A stretch of DNA of 64,000 bases from Caulobacter vibrioides (GTDB taxonomy: Bacteria > Pseudomonadota > Alphaproteobacteria > Caulobacterales > Caulobacteraceae). The stretch lies in the NCBI RefSeq assembly GCF_002310375.3, contig NZ_CP023315.3, forward strand, positions 1,364,001 through 1,428,000, written 5' to 3'. Made by a program: the position numbers and the translations under genes. Below, one piece after another: positions 15,377-23,835 of this stretch. Under the pieces are notes generated by a model. It was given only the letters and a program-made list of their open reading frames with translations, did no database searches and had not been told where the DNA came from. Positions within the stretch are counted from its first letter, which is position 1; the number at the start of each line of letters is the position of its first letter.

Positions 15377-15961
15377 ATGGAAGAGCAAAAAGCGACTTGG
15401 TCGAAATGGGCGCTGTTCGCCGCCGGTGCGATCGCGCTGTCGGCCGTGCCCTTCGTCCTGGCCTTCTCGCACCTCGTGAAGGGCGTGGCCTTTCCGATCG
15501 CCGTGTTTGTCTGGTTCGTCGTCTATCTGGCCTATGTGTTCTTTGGCACGGCCTGGCTGAAGGCCGGCCAGATAGGACCTGTGATGCAGCGCTATCGGCG
15601 CCGGCTGGCCATCGCTCTGATGAGCTACTGCGTGGTTCTGATGGGCTCGCTCTATCTGCTGCGGCACGTCGATCTGTCGGGTCCGCTGCTCTGGATCGTG
15701 GCGGCGGCGCCGGCCATTCCGATCCTCGGCGTTCTGGGCGTGATGGGCCTCTATCTGAAGGAGGAGCCCGACGAGTTCGAGCGCGCGGTCCATGTCGAGG
15801 CGATGATCTGGGGTCTTGGCGTCGTGCTGGCGGTGACCACCGTCTGGGGCTTCCTCAGCAACGCCAATGTCGTCCCAGCGCCGCCGCTCTTTCTGGTGTT
15901 TCCGCTGTTCTGTCTGGCTTGGGGCTTCAGCCAGCCCCTGATCCGGAGGCGGTACCTATGA
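15377..15961 (+). CDS. Six-helix membrane protein with C-terminal DExxR motif
   Basis: A 194-aa integral membrane protein with about six segments. The loop LYLKEEPDEFERAVHVEAMI between helices 4 and 5 carries the DExxR motif shared with its operon neighbours, and the protein ends in RRRYL. AAGGAG lies 6 nt before ATG 15377. Its stop codon overlaps the start of the XRE gene (ATGA at 15958-15961), so the membrane protein and regulator are translationally coupled. Function unknown; it could be a sensor or an exporter component. Confidence 0.82.
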   Translation: MEEQKATWSKWALFAAGAIALSAVPFVLAFSHLVKGVAFPIAVFVWFVVYLAYVFFGTAWLKAGQIGPVMQRYRRRLAIALMSYCVVLMGSLYLLRHVDLSGPLLWIVAAAPAIPILGVLGVMGLYLKEEPDEFERAVHVEAMIWGLGVVLAVTTVWGFLSNANVVPAPPLFLVFPLFCLAWGFSQPLIRRRYL

Positions 15962-16152
15962 AGAACCGCCTCAAGGTGCTGCGCGCCGAGCGTGACTGGA
16001 GCCAGGCGGATCTGGCCGACCGGCTGGAGGTCTCCCGCCAGACCATCAACGCGCTGGAGACGGGCAAGTACGACCCCAGCCTGCCGCTGGCCTTCAAGAT
16101 CGCCCGCCTCTTTGGGCAGCCTATCGAATCCATCTTCCAGGACGAGGCCTAA
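15958..16152 (+). CDS. 64-aa XRE-family regulator (YozG/Cro type)
   Basis: The protein is almost nothing but a helix-turn-helix domain: NRLKVLRAERDWSQADLADR, LEVSRQTINALETGKYDPSL, then PLAFKIARLFGQPIESIFQ. This minimal class is usually encoded next to small membrane proteins and represses its own operon. Here it is coupled to the upstream gene by a 4-nt overlap, and the ATGACAA array upstream of the operon is the obvious operator candidate. No ligand domain is present, so any signal must come through another protein or through dimerisation. Confidence 0.92.
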   Translation: MKNRLKVLRAERDWSQADLADRLEVSRQTINALETGKYDPSLPLAFKIARLFGQPIESIFQDEA

Positions 16153-16179
16153 GGGCCCGCCCCGATCGAGGACACCGTC

Positions 16180-16854
16180 ATGAACTTCGCTTCGAAGTCT
16201 CCCAAGCCTCGCCGCAACCTTGCGCTCCAAGCCCTGGTCGGCGCCGTGGTGGCCGCTCCCCTGGGCTACGTCTTCGGGGATTACCTGGCCTCGCTGCAGG
16301 ACGCTGGCGGGGGCGCTCTCCCCGAACTGGTCTGGTCCGATGTCCTGGCCCTGCTGCTGGCCGCGATGATGGCCTCGACCGGCTTGATCACGATCATGAG
16401 GAGCCTGAGCCGCCGGGCTCTGGGGCGCCAGATCAATCCCGAGGAAGTCCGGCCCGCGACCCCAGCCCAGGCGGTCTTCTACGCCCAGAACGGCTTTGTT
16501 CTGCTTCTCGCGGGCGTGATGATGGCCACGCCGGTCATGGTTCCGCTCGTCTTCGCGCCGCTGTCACCGATGATCGCCTCGGCGGCGATGGCGGGCTTGA
16601 TCGCGCTCTTGCTGGTCCAGACGGCGGGCAACATCGCCATCTGGGTTCGGAGCGACGAGTTCATGCGTCGCGCCATGGGCGAAAGCGCCGCCATCAGCTT
16701 CGCCATCCTCCAGGGCCTGCTCTTCCTGTGGGCGGCGGGCGAGAAGCTGGGCCTGCTGCCGCACCTCACCCTGTGGGACGCCACCAGCGTCATGATGGCC
16801 GCCTACCTGGTGATCGGTTTGGCCATCACCTGGCGGCGAGGTCTGGCCAGCTAG
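16180..16854 (+). CDS. Six-helix membrane protein, third DExxR paralogue of the operon
   Basis: A 224-aa integral membrane protein starting 28 bp after the XRE gene. Hydrophobic segments include ALVGAVVAAPLGYVF, DVLALLLAAMMASTGLITI, GFVLLLAGVMMATPVMVPLV, AAMAGLIALLLVQTAGNIAI, AISFAILQGLLFLWAAG and VMMAAYLVIGLAI. The loop WVRSDEFMRRAMGES matches the motif in the two upstream membrane proteins, and the C-terminus is again Arg-rich (TWRRGLAS). Function unknown. Confidence 0.8.
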   Translation: MNFASKSPKPRRNLALQALVGAVVAAPLGYVFGDYLASLQDAGGGALPELVWSDVLALLLAAMMASTGLITIMRSLSRRALGRQINPEEVRPATPAQAVFYAQNGFVLLLAGVMMATPVMVPLVFAPLSPMIASAAMAGLIALLLVQTAGNIAIWVRSDEFMRRAMGESAAISFAILQGLLFLWAAGEKLGLLPHLTLWDATSVMMAAYLVIGLAITWRRGLAS

Positions 16855-16965
16855 GCCCTTCGTCTCCGCGCCCGAACCACCCGGGCCGCCATTCCGCCAC
16901 ACCCTTCGTCACCCCAACACCGGCGCGCGACGCTGAAGCCTTCCGCGCGCCCCTATCCAAGGACA

Positions 16966-17910
16966 ATGATCGTGATCTTCAAGACCTCGCGTTCCCGTCG
17001 CAACCGCCTCGGCGCTTCGGCCGTTCTCGTGGCCATTCTTGCCGCCACCGGCGTGTTCGGCGGCGACCACGCCCACGCCGCCCCCCTGGCGCCGATCGCC
17101 GCCAGCCCCGCCGCCGACCGCATGACCGTGACGGTCGTCGGCCAAGGCCCCGACGTCATCCTGATCCCCGGTCTCGCCTCGTCCGGCGCGGTCTGGGACG
17201 CCACCGTCAAGCAGCTGTCGGCGACCTATCGGGTCCATGTCGTGCAGGTGGCGGGCTTCGCCGGCGCGCCGGTGGGCGGCAACGCCGACGGCGCGGTGGT
17301 CGGCCCCCTGGTCGAGGCGGTCGACGGCTACATCAAGGCCAAGGGCCTGAAGTCGCCCGCCGTGATCGGCCACTCCCTGGGCGGGTTCACCGGCCTCTTG
17401 CTGGCCCAGCGCCATCCGGAGTCGATCGGCCGCCTGATGATCGTCGACAGCCTGCCGTTCTTCTCGCTGCTGTTCTCGCCGGCGGCGACGCCCGAGATGG
17501 TGCGTCCGCAGGCTGTCCAGATGCGCGACGCGACGGTGGCGATGAGCCCCGAAGCCTTCGCCGGCCAGCAGGCCATGGGCGCGCCGCGCTTCGTGAAGTC
17601 GGCGGAGGGCCAGAAGCAGGTCATCGCCTGGGGCGGCGCTTCGTCGCCATCGGTGGTGGGGCGGGCGATGTACGACCTCCTGGTCACCGACGCGCGCGGC
17701 GACCTGGCCAAGGTCAAGGCGCCAACCACGCTGCTCTATGCCTACGACACGGCCATGGGCATGCCGTCGACCGCCGCCGACCGGCTGTTCGTCGACGCCT
17801 ATGCCGGTCTGTCGGGCCTGAAGGCGACCCGTATCGATGATGCGCGCCACTTCATCATGCTCGACCAGCCTCAAGCGTTCGCCCAGGCGGTCGCTGATTT
17901 CCTCAAGTAG
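16966..17910 (+). CDS. Secreted alpha/beta hydrolase
   Basis: A 314-aa alpha/beta-hydrolase with a long signal peptide (RRNRLGASAVLVAILAATGV, then AHA-APL). The nucleophile elbow GHSLGG, oxyanion region LIPGLASSGAVWD, acidic residue near LLYAYDTAMGM and the catalytic His in DARHFIMLDQPQ are all present, so it should be an active esterase or lipase-like enzyme in the periplasm. It lies 111 bp behind the XRE/membrane operon in the same direction and may belong to it. The substrate is unknown. Confidence 0.88.
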   Translation: MIVIFKTSRSRRNRLGASAVLVAILAATGVFGGDHAHAAPLAPIAASPAADRMTVTVVGQGPDVILIPGLASSGAVWDATVKQLSATYRVHVVQVAGFAGAPVGGNADGAVVGPLVEAVDGYIKAKGLKSPAVIGHSLGGFTGLLLAQRHPESIGRLMIVDSLPFFSLLFSPAATPEMVRPQAVQMRDATVAMSPEAFAGQQAMGAPRFVKSAEGQKQVIAWGGASSPSVVGRAMYDLLVTDARGDLAKVKAPTTLLYAYDTAMGMPSTAADRLFVDAYAGLSGLKATRIDDARHFIMLDQPQAFAQAVADFLK

Positions 17911-18003
17911 CTCTCAAAGAAAAACCAACCCTGGGTCGAACTTGGCCTTGCGCTGACCTTAGACCCGCCTCACTTCTTTTCACATCAAGCCATCGGGGTT
18001 CCC

Positions 18004-18894
18004 ATGCTGCTCAACTTCAACCGTTCCGCTCGCCGTGTCCTGGCCGGCCTGGCCTCTGTGTTCGCGCTCGGCTTCGCCGGGACCGCCCTGGCCGAACCGG
18101 CCCTCTGGGCGATCAAGGACAAGGACTCGACCATCTACCTGTTCGGCACGATCCACGTGCTGAAGCCCGACACCCAGTGGCGCTCGGCCAAGATCGACAA
18201 GGCCCTGGCCGACAGCGGCGACCTGTCGCTCGAACTGGTCGGCGCGGACGATCCGGCGGTGATGCAGCCGCTGGTCATGCGCTACGGCCTCGACCAGGCC
18301 AACAAGCTGTCGGCCAAGATCGGTCCGGAGGACTTCAAGCGCGCCAGCGACCTTGGCCAGTCGGCCGGCATGCCGCCCCAGGCTCTGGAAATGATGCGTC
18401 CGTGGCTGGCGGCCGTTTCGCTGGCCATGGCCCCGATGATCAAGGCCGGCTACGACCCCAAGAGCGGCGTCGAGGGCGTGCTGACCCGCGAGGTCAAGGC
18501 CGCCAACAAGCCGATCGCCGGCCTGGAGACCCCCGAGCAGCAGATCCGCTTCTTCGCCGACCTGCCGTCGGCCACCGAGATCGAGTTCCTCAAGTCCAGC
18601 CTGAAGGACGCCGAGGGTGGCGTCGAAAAGCTCGACAAGATGGTGGCGGCCTGGGCGGCCGGCGATGTGAGCGGACTGGAAGCCCAGTTCATCACCGAGA
18701 TGAAGACCCAGTATCCGGACCTTTATGAGCTGCTGCTGGTCAAGCGGAACGTCGACTGGGCCAACCAGCTCAAGACCAAGCTGGCTGGTTCGGGCGTCAG
18801 CTTCGTGGCTGTCGGCTCGGGGCACCTGGTCGGCGCCGAGAGCGTGCAGGCCCAGCTGGCCAAGCTCGGGATCAAGGCCGAGCGCGTCAAATAG
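18004..18894 (+). CDS. TraB/GumN family protein
   Basis: A 296-aa secreted protein of the TraB/GumN family. The signal peptide RRVLAGLASVFALGFAGTAL-A is followed by the family motif STIYLFGTIHVLKPDTQW. The C-terminal GSGHLVGAESVQAQLAKLGI carries the second conserved GxxH. Family members are proposed metalloproteases or Tiki-like enzymes; biochemical function in bacteria is unsettled. Neighbours on the same strand are the hydrolase gene (94 bp upstream) and a strong terminator downstream. Confidence 0.92.
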   Translation: MLLNFNRSARRVLAGLASVFALGFAGTALAEPALWAIKDKDSTIYLFGTIHVLKPDTQWRSAKIDKALADSGDLSLELVGADDPAVMQPLVMRYGLDQANKLSAKIGPEDFKRASDLGQSAGMPPQALEMMRPWLAAVSLAMAPMIKAGYDPKSGVEGVLTREVKAANKPIAGLETPEQQIRFFADLPSATEIEFLKSSLKDAEGGVEKLDKMVAAWAAGDVSGLEAQFITEMKTQYPDLYELLLVKRNVDWANQLKTKLAGSGVSFVAVGSGHLVGAESVQAQLAKLGIKAERVK

Positions 18895-18919
18895 GTCTTG
18901 GGTCGCGTTGATCCAGGAA

Positions 18920-18949
18920 GCCCGCCCGGTTCGTCCGGGCGGGCTTTTT
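18920..18949 (+). terminator. Intrinsic terminator after TraB/GumN gene
   Basis: A 10-bp GC stem GCCCGCCCGG / CCGGGCGGGC with loop TTCGT is followed by TTTTTC. It is a strong canonical terminator. Confidence 0.92.
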
Positions 18950-18956
18950 CATGTCC

Positions 18957-19295
18957 CTAGCTGGCCGGGTCGTACATGAACTCGCGCAGCTCCTGATCGC
19001 ATCGGCAGGCGGCGGCCATCTTGCGGGACCAGGCGATGGCGGCGTCGCGAGACGGCAGCTCCAGCACGGTGAAGCCGCCATCCAGACGACTGCCCGGATA
19101 GATCTGCGCCGAAACCGCGCCATCGGCCGACACCCGCACCGGCGCGACCCCCTCATGGACACCGCCGCCGAACACATAGACCCCGGCCGCCTTGGCCTCT
19201 TCGATCACCGCACGGGCGGCGTCGCCGACGGCGGGCAGGTCCTCGGGCGAGACCCGCATGGCGGCGCTGGGGAAGGAGATCAGGTACTTGGTCAT
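18957..19295 (-). CDS. YCII-related (DGPF-like) domain protein
   Basis: A 112-aa single-domain protein of the YCII-related superfamily, recognisable from MTKYLISFPSAAMRVSPEDL, VYVFGGGVHEG, a central DGGFTVLELPSRDAAIAWSR and the C-terminal REFMYDP. Such ferredoxin-like-fold proteins often sit near ECF sigma factors, but none is nearby here. Function unknown. It converges with the TraB/GumN terminator and precedes the next hypothetical on the same strand. Confidence 0.83.
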   Translation of the reverse strand: MTKYLISFPSAAMRVSPEDLPAVGDAARAVIEEAKAAGVYVFGGGVHEGVAPVRVSADGAVSAQIYPGSRLDGGFTVLELPSRDAAIAWSRKMAAACRCDQELREFMYDPAS

Positions 19296-19311
19296 GCCCG
19301 CGTACGTCGCG

Positions 19312-19860
19312 CTACGGATTGGGTCTGGTCGCGGGCGTCGCCGGGGGCGCGGCGATGCCGGCCTCCTTCAGCGCGTAGGCAAATTCGCTCGAGGCCTTAA
19401 GGCGCGGCATATACCGGATCGTCCGCCGGGCGCTCACGGGAAAGGACTGGGTGTCGTAGGACCCGCGTTTCGAGCAGGTCGCCGCCTCGCACCGGCTGCC
19501 TTCGTCGCGCAGCACGATCGTCGGATTGCCCTTGGCGTCCCTGCCGCGCTCGAGCGTCAGCGTGCAGCGCTCGCCCTGATGGCCGTCGACCGGACCGCGA
19601 TAGCGCAGACGATCGCCCTCCAGGGTCGCCACGCCATAGAATTTGCAGCTGTTGGCCGATGAGAAGGAGAGATCGGCGCGGACATACGCGCGGTTTGGCC
19701 CAACGGGCACGATTTCGAGCACGTCCTCCACCACGCCCGGCGCAGGCCCGGTCACGTTGAACCGCTGCTTGTAGACCCCGGACCAGTCGGCGACACCGAC
19801 GGCGGCCATCGCGCTCCCCGCGGCGAGGATGGCGATCACGGACAGGACGAGCGGCTTCAT
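19312..19860 (-). CDS. Secreted protein of unknown function
   Basis: About 182 aa with signal peptide MKPLVLSVIAILAAGSAMAA and a mature beta-rich domain (VGVADWSGVYKQRFNVTG, AYVRADLSFSSANSCKFYGV). Four cysteines (SCKFYG, RCTLTL, SRCEAATCS) suggest two disulfides in the periplasm. AGGAGAG lies just before ATG 19860. The small C-terminal tail is Ala/Pro-rich. No family is recognised. It is 16 bp upstream of the YCII gene and probably cotranscribed. Confidence 0.7.
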   Translation of the reverse strand: MKPLVLSVIAILAAGSAMAAVGVADWSGVYKQRFNVTGPAPGVVEDVLEIVPVGPNRAYVRADLSFSSANSCKFYGVATLEGDRLRYRGPVDGHQGERCTLTLERGRDAKGNPTIVLRDEGSRCEAATCSKRGSYDTQSFPVSARRTIRYMPRLKASSEFAYALKEAGIAAPPATPATRPNP

Positions 19861-19948
19861 GGATCTCTCCTCAGACGAGGGGGCCATTAGCGCAACCCAG
19901 CCACGGTAGGCAATCGCGCACGCCGCAGAGGTCGAGCTTGTGGTTGAG

Positions 19949-20054
19949 TGCGTCCTTCGAGGCTGGCCTTCGGCTCACACCTCAGGATGAGGAACACGGC
20001 TGCCGAGCCCCTCATCCTGAGGTGCGCGCTCTTGAGCGCGCCTCGAAGGACGCA
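19949..20054. repeat. Nested inverted repeat (TGCGTCCTTCGAGG type)
   Basis: TGCGTCCTTCGAGG at 19949-19962 is matched exactly by CCTCGAAGGACGCA at 20041-20054. Inside, CACCTCAGGATGAGG faces CCTCATCCTGAGGTG. The whole block can fold into one long cruciform or hairpin. From memory this family is abundant in alphaproteobacterial genomes. It sits beside tRNA-Gly. Confidence 0.75.
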
Positions 20055-20104
20055 GGGAGTCAAGGTCCCCTCGGGGTCGAAAGCCGATGATTTTAAGGGG
20101 AAAC

Positions 20105-20179
20105 TGGAGCGGGCGGGGGGAATCGAACCCCCGACATTCAGCTTGGGAAGCTGACGTTCTACCTCTGAACTACGCCCGC
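20105..20179 (-). tRNA. tRNA-Gly (anticodon CCC)
   Basis: The minus strand reads GCGGGCG-TA, then a D-arm GTTCAGAGGTAGAAC, the anticodon arm TCAGC-TTCCCAA-GCTGA, a T-arm GGGGG-TTCGATT-CCCCC and CGCCCGC-T-CCA. The acceptor stem pairs perfectly and CCA is encoded. Loop positions 3-5 are CCC, giving the glycine GGG decoder. Confidence 0.95.
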
Positions 20180-20247
20180 TCAGAGGACGCTCCGTTTAGC
20201 CCGGGACGTCTTGGTACTCAAGCGGCTATCCCTGGCTCCAGACGCGA

Positions 20248-22110
20248 TCAGCGCGCGGTGTCGTAGAGGAACGCCGACACCCAGACCAGCGGCGCGTTCC
20301 AGTTGATGGCCACTTCGTTCTGGGTGAAGGAGCGATAGTCGTCGGTCCAGCAGGTCTGCGGCCGGCACTTGCCCTTCATTTCGCTGGCCACGGGGTCGCT
20401 CATGTTGGTCGAGTTGGGACCGCCCGAGACCACGCCCGATGGCGGTGCGGGATAGGCGGGATCGGCCTGCTTGGCCCAGAAGCGGTGGTGCGGGTGGCGC
20501 ATCGGCCGCGCGCCAAAGCCCGTGACATAAGACTGGTCCAGCGGGTTGCGGCCCAGCACATAGTCCATCGCGTCGACCGCGCCGTAGCGATAGGCCGCTT
20601 CGCCGGTGAAGTCGTGGGCCAGGCCCAGCACCAGCGCGCGGTTCAGCACCGAGGAATTGGACCCCCAGTGATAGCCGGGCGCAGCGTAGGGCAGGGCGTA
20701 GCCCTGGCTGACGTCGTCGGAGAGGTGCTTGCCGGCGGCGGCCACCAGGTTGGCGCGGGCCTTCGTGATCTCTGCGGGCTTCAGGCCGTTGGGGACGAGG
20801 GCCAGGGTGATGGTCCCCAGGGCGCCGACGCTGTTCCAGCCGATGTCGCCGGTCGGACGCGCGCCTTCGGTCGGCGAGGCCAGGAACAGCGGCGAGCCGC
20901 GCAGGGCGGTCTCATAGGCCGCCTCGCCCGTGGTGGCGTAGAGCTCGGCCGCGGCCCAATAGAACTCGTCGGTCAGATCGCCGTCGCCATAGCCGCCCGA
21001 GCCGGTGAAGGGGCCGATGGCGTAGATGTTCGGATGGCGCTGGGCGGCGGCGAAGGCGCGGCGCGCAGCGTCGAGGCACTTGGCCGAAAACGCAGGATCG
21101 ATCACTTTCCACAGACGCGCGGCCTGGGCCGCGACGGCGGCGAGGTTCAGGCTCGCGCCGGTGGTCGGGTAGTAGAGATAGCGCACCTGCTTGTCTTCGG
21201 CGGGCGCGGTGGGCAGGGCGGTCCAGTAGCGGTCCGCCAGTTTCTGATGCGCCATGCCCGAGGCGTTGATCGCGCTCAGCACCAGCTTGCCGTCGCCTGG
21301 GCGCTGATCGCCCACGGGAACCTGCAGGGTTTTACCCTCGGGCACCTGCATGGCCAGCATGAAGTCGAGCTGGAAACGGACCTCGTCCAGCATGTCGGGG
21401 ACGCCGTTGCCGGCCTCGGGCAGGGCCAGGGCGCGGTCGCCGAACGCCGCGAGGGCGCCAGGACGCTTGAGGATGGCGGCGCGCTCCCAGGCGTTCAGCA
21501 GCGTCCAGGCCGAGATGCCGCCGTTGACGACGTACTTGCCGTGGTCGCCGGCGTCGTACCAGCCTCGGCTGGCGTCCAGCGTGTAGTCGCAGCCGGGCCA
21601 GACCTGTCCGCGCTCGTCGGCCTGATCAAAGCAGGTGGCCTTGTCGGGGGCGTGGCCGGCGGGACGGGCCAGATCGGGGCGCTCGACGTACTGGGCCTCG
21701 ATCGGAACGCTGGCGCGCTGCTGATAGAAGAACGACATGGCCGCGCGGGTCAGCTTGCCGCTTGGCTTGGCGTTGATGGCGAAGGGGCGGGACTCGGCGG
21801 CGCCGACCTTGAGGCGATAGCCTTCGCCCGCCTTGCGGAATGCGGAAAGGTCGATCTGGTGGACGTGCTCGCCGGAAGCCTTGTCGTCGCCAAAGACGGC
21901 GGTCTTGCCCTTGGCGATCGCGGCGCCCGCGGTGTCGAGCAGAACCCAGTCCAGCGGCGTCTTCGACGGATCGGCCAGGATGGCGCGCTTGGGGCCTTGG
22001 GCCTCGAAGCCCAGTTGGTTCAAGCGGATCGGACGCGGCGCTTCGTCAGCGTGCGCCAGGCTGGTCATGGCCAGGGCGGAGACGAATGAAAGGGCGGCTA
22101 GGCGGATCAT
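20248..22110 (-). CDS. Secreted glycoside hydrolase family 9 endoglucanase (cellulase)
   Basis: A 620-aa cellulase. Signal peptide MIRLAALSFVSALAMTSLAHA; then an N-terminal Ig-like CelD_N domain (about 25-110: PIRLNQLGFEAQGPKRAIL); then a GH9 catalytic domain. GH9 signatures: RGWYDAGDHGKYVVNGG (catalytic Asp region), NPLDQSYVTGFG-HPHHR, and the acid residue in FTQNEVAINWNAP near the C-terminus. It hydrolyses beta-1,4-glucans, fitting Caulobacter plant-polymer use. GGAGG lies 8 nt before ATG 22110. It is divergent from the DUF885 gene with a possible LacI-type operator in the gap. Confidence 0.95.
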   Translation of the reverse strand: MIRLAALSFVSALAMTSLAHADEAPRPIRLNQLGFEAQGPKRAILADPSKTPLDWVLLDTAGAAIAKGKTAVFGDDKASGEHVHQIDLSAFRKAGEGYRLKVGAAESRPFAINAKPSGKLTRAAMSFFYQQRASVPIEAQYVERPDLARPAGHAPDKATCFDQADERGQVWPGCDYTLDASRGWYDAGDHGKYVVNGGISAWTLLNAWERAAILKRPGALAAFGDRALALPEAGNGVPDMLDEVRFQLDFMLAMQVPEGKTLQVPVGDQRPGDGKLVLSAINASGMAHQKLADRYWTALPTAPAEDKQVRYLYYPTTGASLNLAAVAAQAARLWKVIDPAFSAKCLDAARRAFAAAQRHPNIYAIGPFTGSGGYGDGDLTDEFYWAAAELYATTGEAAYETALRGSPLFLASPTEGARPTGDIGWNSVGALGTITLALVPNGLKPAEITKARANLVAAAGKHLSDDVSQGYALPYAAPGYHWGSNSSVLNRALVLGLAHDFTGEAAYRYGAVDAMDYVLGRNPLDQSYVTGFGARPMRHPHHRFWAKQADPAYPAPPSGVVSGGPNSTNMSDPVASEMKGKCRPQTCWTDDYRSFTQNEVAINWNAPLVWVSAFLYDTAR

Positions 22111-22189
22111 CGACGCTTCCTCCATGGCGCGTCGGTCGCGCGCCTTGGTCCTAAGGGTAGCGGCATAAAGACAGCGTTGTCACGGCGTT

Positions 22190-22239
22190 TGTTACCGCTA
22201 TCCCAATGTGTCGCACCGACAGTGCTGGACACCGGTGTC
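22190..22239. promoter_or_regulatory. Candidate operators between cellulase and DUF885 genes
   Basis: TGTTACCGCTATCC (22190-22203) matches 11 of 14 bases of TGTTAGCGCTACCA, the palindrome I recall as the Caulobacter XylR (LacI-family) operator. Separately, GACACCGGTGTC at 22228-22239 is a perfect 12-bp palindrome. Both lie within about 120 bp of both divergent starts. Binding is not demonstrated. Confidence 0.35.
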
Positions 22240-22281
22240 AGGCTGCTTAGACAGGAAGTGGAGAGTCTCCGGGAGGACCCC

Positions 22282-23829
22282 ATGCTGAGCCGTCGACAAG
22301 CCCTCGCGGGCGCCGCTGCTGCGGGCGCGACCCTGACGGCCGGCGAGGCGTGGGCGGCGGGAGATCCCGCGCTCAAGGCGTTGCTCGACAAGTTGGCCAA
22401 GGGCGGTGCGGCCGCCGAGCGCCTGGCCGCGCTGAAGGCGTTTTCGACCGAGGGGTTGTCGACCCATGCGCGGCTCGATCGCGACGCCGTGTTGCGGGCG
22501 CTGGAGACCGAGGCCCAGATCGCCCGGCTGTTTCCATTCACCGGCGGTTCGAGCTCGCCATACGCGGTCACGACGAGGGCTGGCGCCTGGCTCCGGGCCG
22601 GCGAAGCGATCAAGGCGGGCGGCGAGGCCGTGAACGCCTTGGCCCGACGGGTCGAGGCCGAGACCGAAAAGCTCCGCGCCGACGCCGGTCTCGGGGTGAT
22701 TCCGCCCGGCTTCGTCATCGACAAGGTCGTGACGGGGTTGGGCAAGGCGACCATCGGCGCGCCGGAGGGCCTGGCGAAGGCCTTGACCGCGCAAGGCCAG
22801 GCTTTGACGGCGCTGAAGCCTCGGGCCGGCGACGGCGGGGTTCGCTTCAAGGACGCCGAGACCTATTACGCGCTCGTCCTCAAGGCCAATCTCGGCGCGG
22901 CGATCACGCCGGCCGAGGCGCAGGCCAAGGGCATGGACGCCTGCCGGCGCTTCTCGGCCCGCGCCGACGCCCTGCTTCGGGCGCGGGGCCTGACCAAGGG
23001 CAGTGTGGGCGCGCGTCTGACGGCGTTGTCGCGCGATCCCCGGTTTCTCTACAGCGATGATGACGCGGGCCGCGACCGCCTGGTGGCCGACATGAACGGC
23101 TGGCTCGACAAGGCCAAGGCGCGTCTGCCCCGGTCCTTCAGCGCCATTCCAAAGGGGGCTTGGGCGACGAGGGTTTCGCGCATGTCAGCCGCCGATGAGG
23201 CCGCAGCGCGACAGGGCTACCGTGAAGCGCCGAGCTTTGATGGAAGCCGATCGGGAACCTATTTCGTCGATCTGGCCGCCATTCGCAGCCGCCCCAGCTG
23301 GACCTTGGCCAGCGTCGCGCATCACGAGTGCGTGCCGGGCCACATGCTGCAGATCCCTCTGGAGGAGGGCGCCGGCGCCCATCCGTTGCGCACGCGCCTA
23401 GCCTGCCCGGGCTTCAGCGAGGGTTGGTCGATCTACGCCGAGCAACTGGCCGACGAGGAGGGCGCCTTCGTCGGCGATCCGCTGGCTGAGCTGGGCTACC
23501 TGCAATGGATGCTGTTCCGGGCCGGGCGGCTGGTGATCGATACGGGTCTGCACGCCAAGGGCTGGAGCCGGGCCAAGGCCGAGGCCTGGTTCGCCGACCT
23601 GCAGGGGCCGCCGCCGGTCTTTGCGCCGATCGCCCAGGATGTGGAGCGCGCCGCCATCGGACCGGGCGCTGCGGCGGGGCAAGGGTTCGCCTGGCTGGCA
23701 CTGGTTGAGCTTCGCGAGACTGCGCGCCGCCGGCAGGGTCCGGCGTTCGATCTCAAGACCTTCCACAGCGCGGTGCTATGGCCAGGGACGTTGCCGTTGG
23801 CGATGCTGCGCGACCGCGTCCTGTCCTGA
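22282..23829 (+). CDS. DUF885 family secreted protein (peptidase-like)
   Basis: A 515-aa DUF885 (COG4805) protein with a twin-arginine-like leader (SRRQALAGAAAAGATLTAGE, then AWA). The putative zinc motif HHECVPGHMLQ at about two-thirds of the length is the family hallmark, followed by ACPGFSEGWSIYAEQLADE with a conserved Glu. Family members are thought to be zinc carboxypeptidase-like hydrolases but few are characterised. GGGAGG precedes ATG 22282; a start at 22177 would place 35 non-signal residues in front. It is divergent from the cellulase gene. Confidence 0.88.
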   Translation: MLSRRQALAGAAAAGATLTAGEAWAAGDPALKALLDKLAKGGAAAERLAALKAFSTEGLSTHARLDRDAVLRALETEAQIARLFPFTGGSSSPYAVTTRAGAWLRAGEAIKAGGEAVNALARRVEAETEKLRADAGLGVIPPGFVIDKVVTGLGKATIGAPEGLAKALTAQGQALTALKPRAGDGGVRFKDAETYYALVLKANLGAAITPAEAQAKGMDACRRFSARADALLRARGLTKGSVGARLTALSRDPRFLYSDDDAGRDRLVADMNGWLDKAKARLPRSFSAIPKGAWATRVSRMSAADEAAARQGYREAPSFDGSRSGTYFVDLAAIRSRPSWTLASVAHHECVPGHMLQIPLEEGAGAHPLRTRLACPGFSEGWSIYAEQLADEEGAFVGDPLAELGYLQWMLFRAGRLVIDTGLHAKGWSRAKAEAWFADLQGPPPVFAPIAQDVERAAIGPGAAAGQGFAWLALVELRETARRRQGPAFDLKTFHSAVLWPGTLPLAMLRDRVLS

Positions 23830-23835
23830 AACGAA

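Noticed and set aside
20485..22089. 534-codon frame opposite the GH9 cellulase
   Set aside because: Antisense shadow; no recognisable motif.
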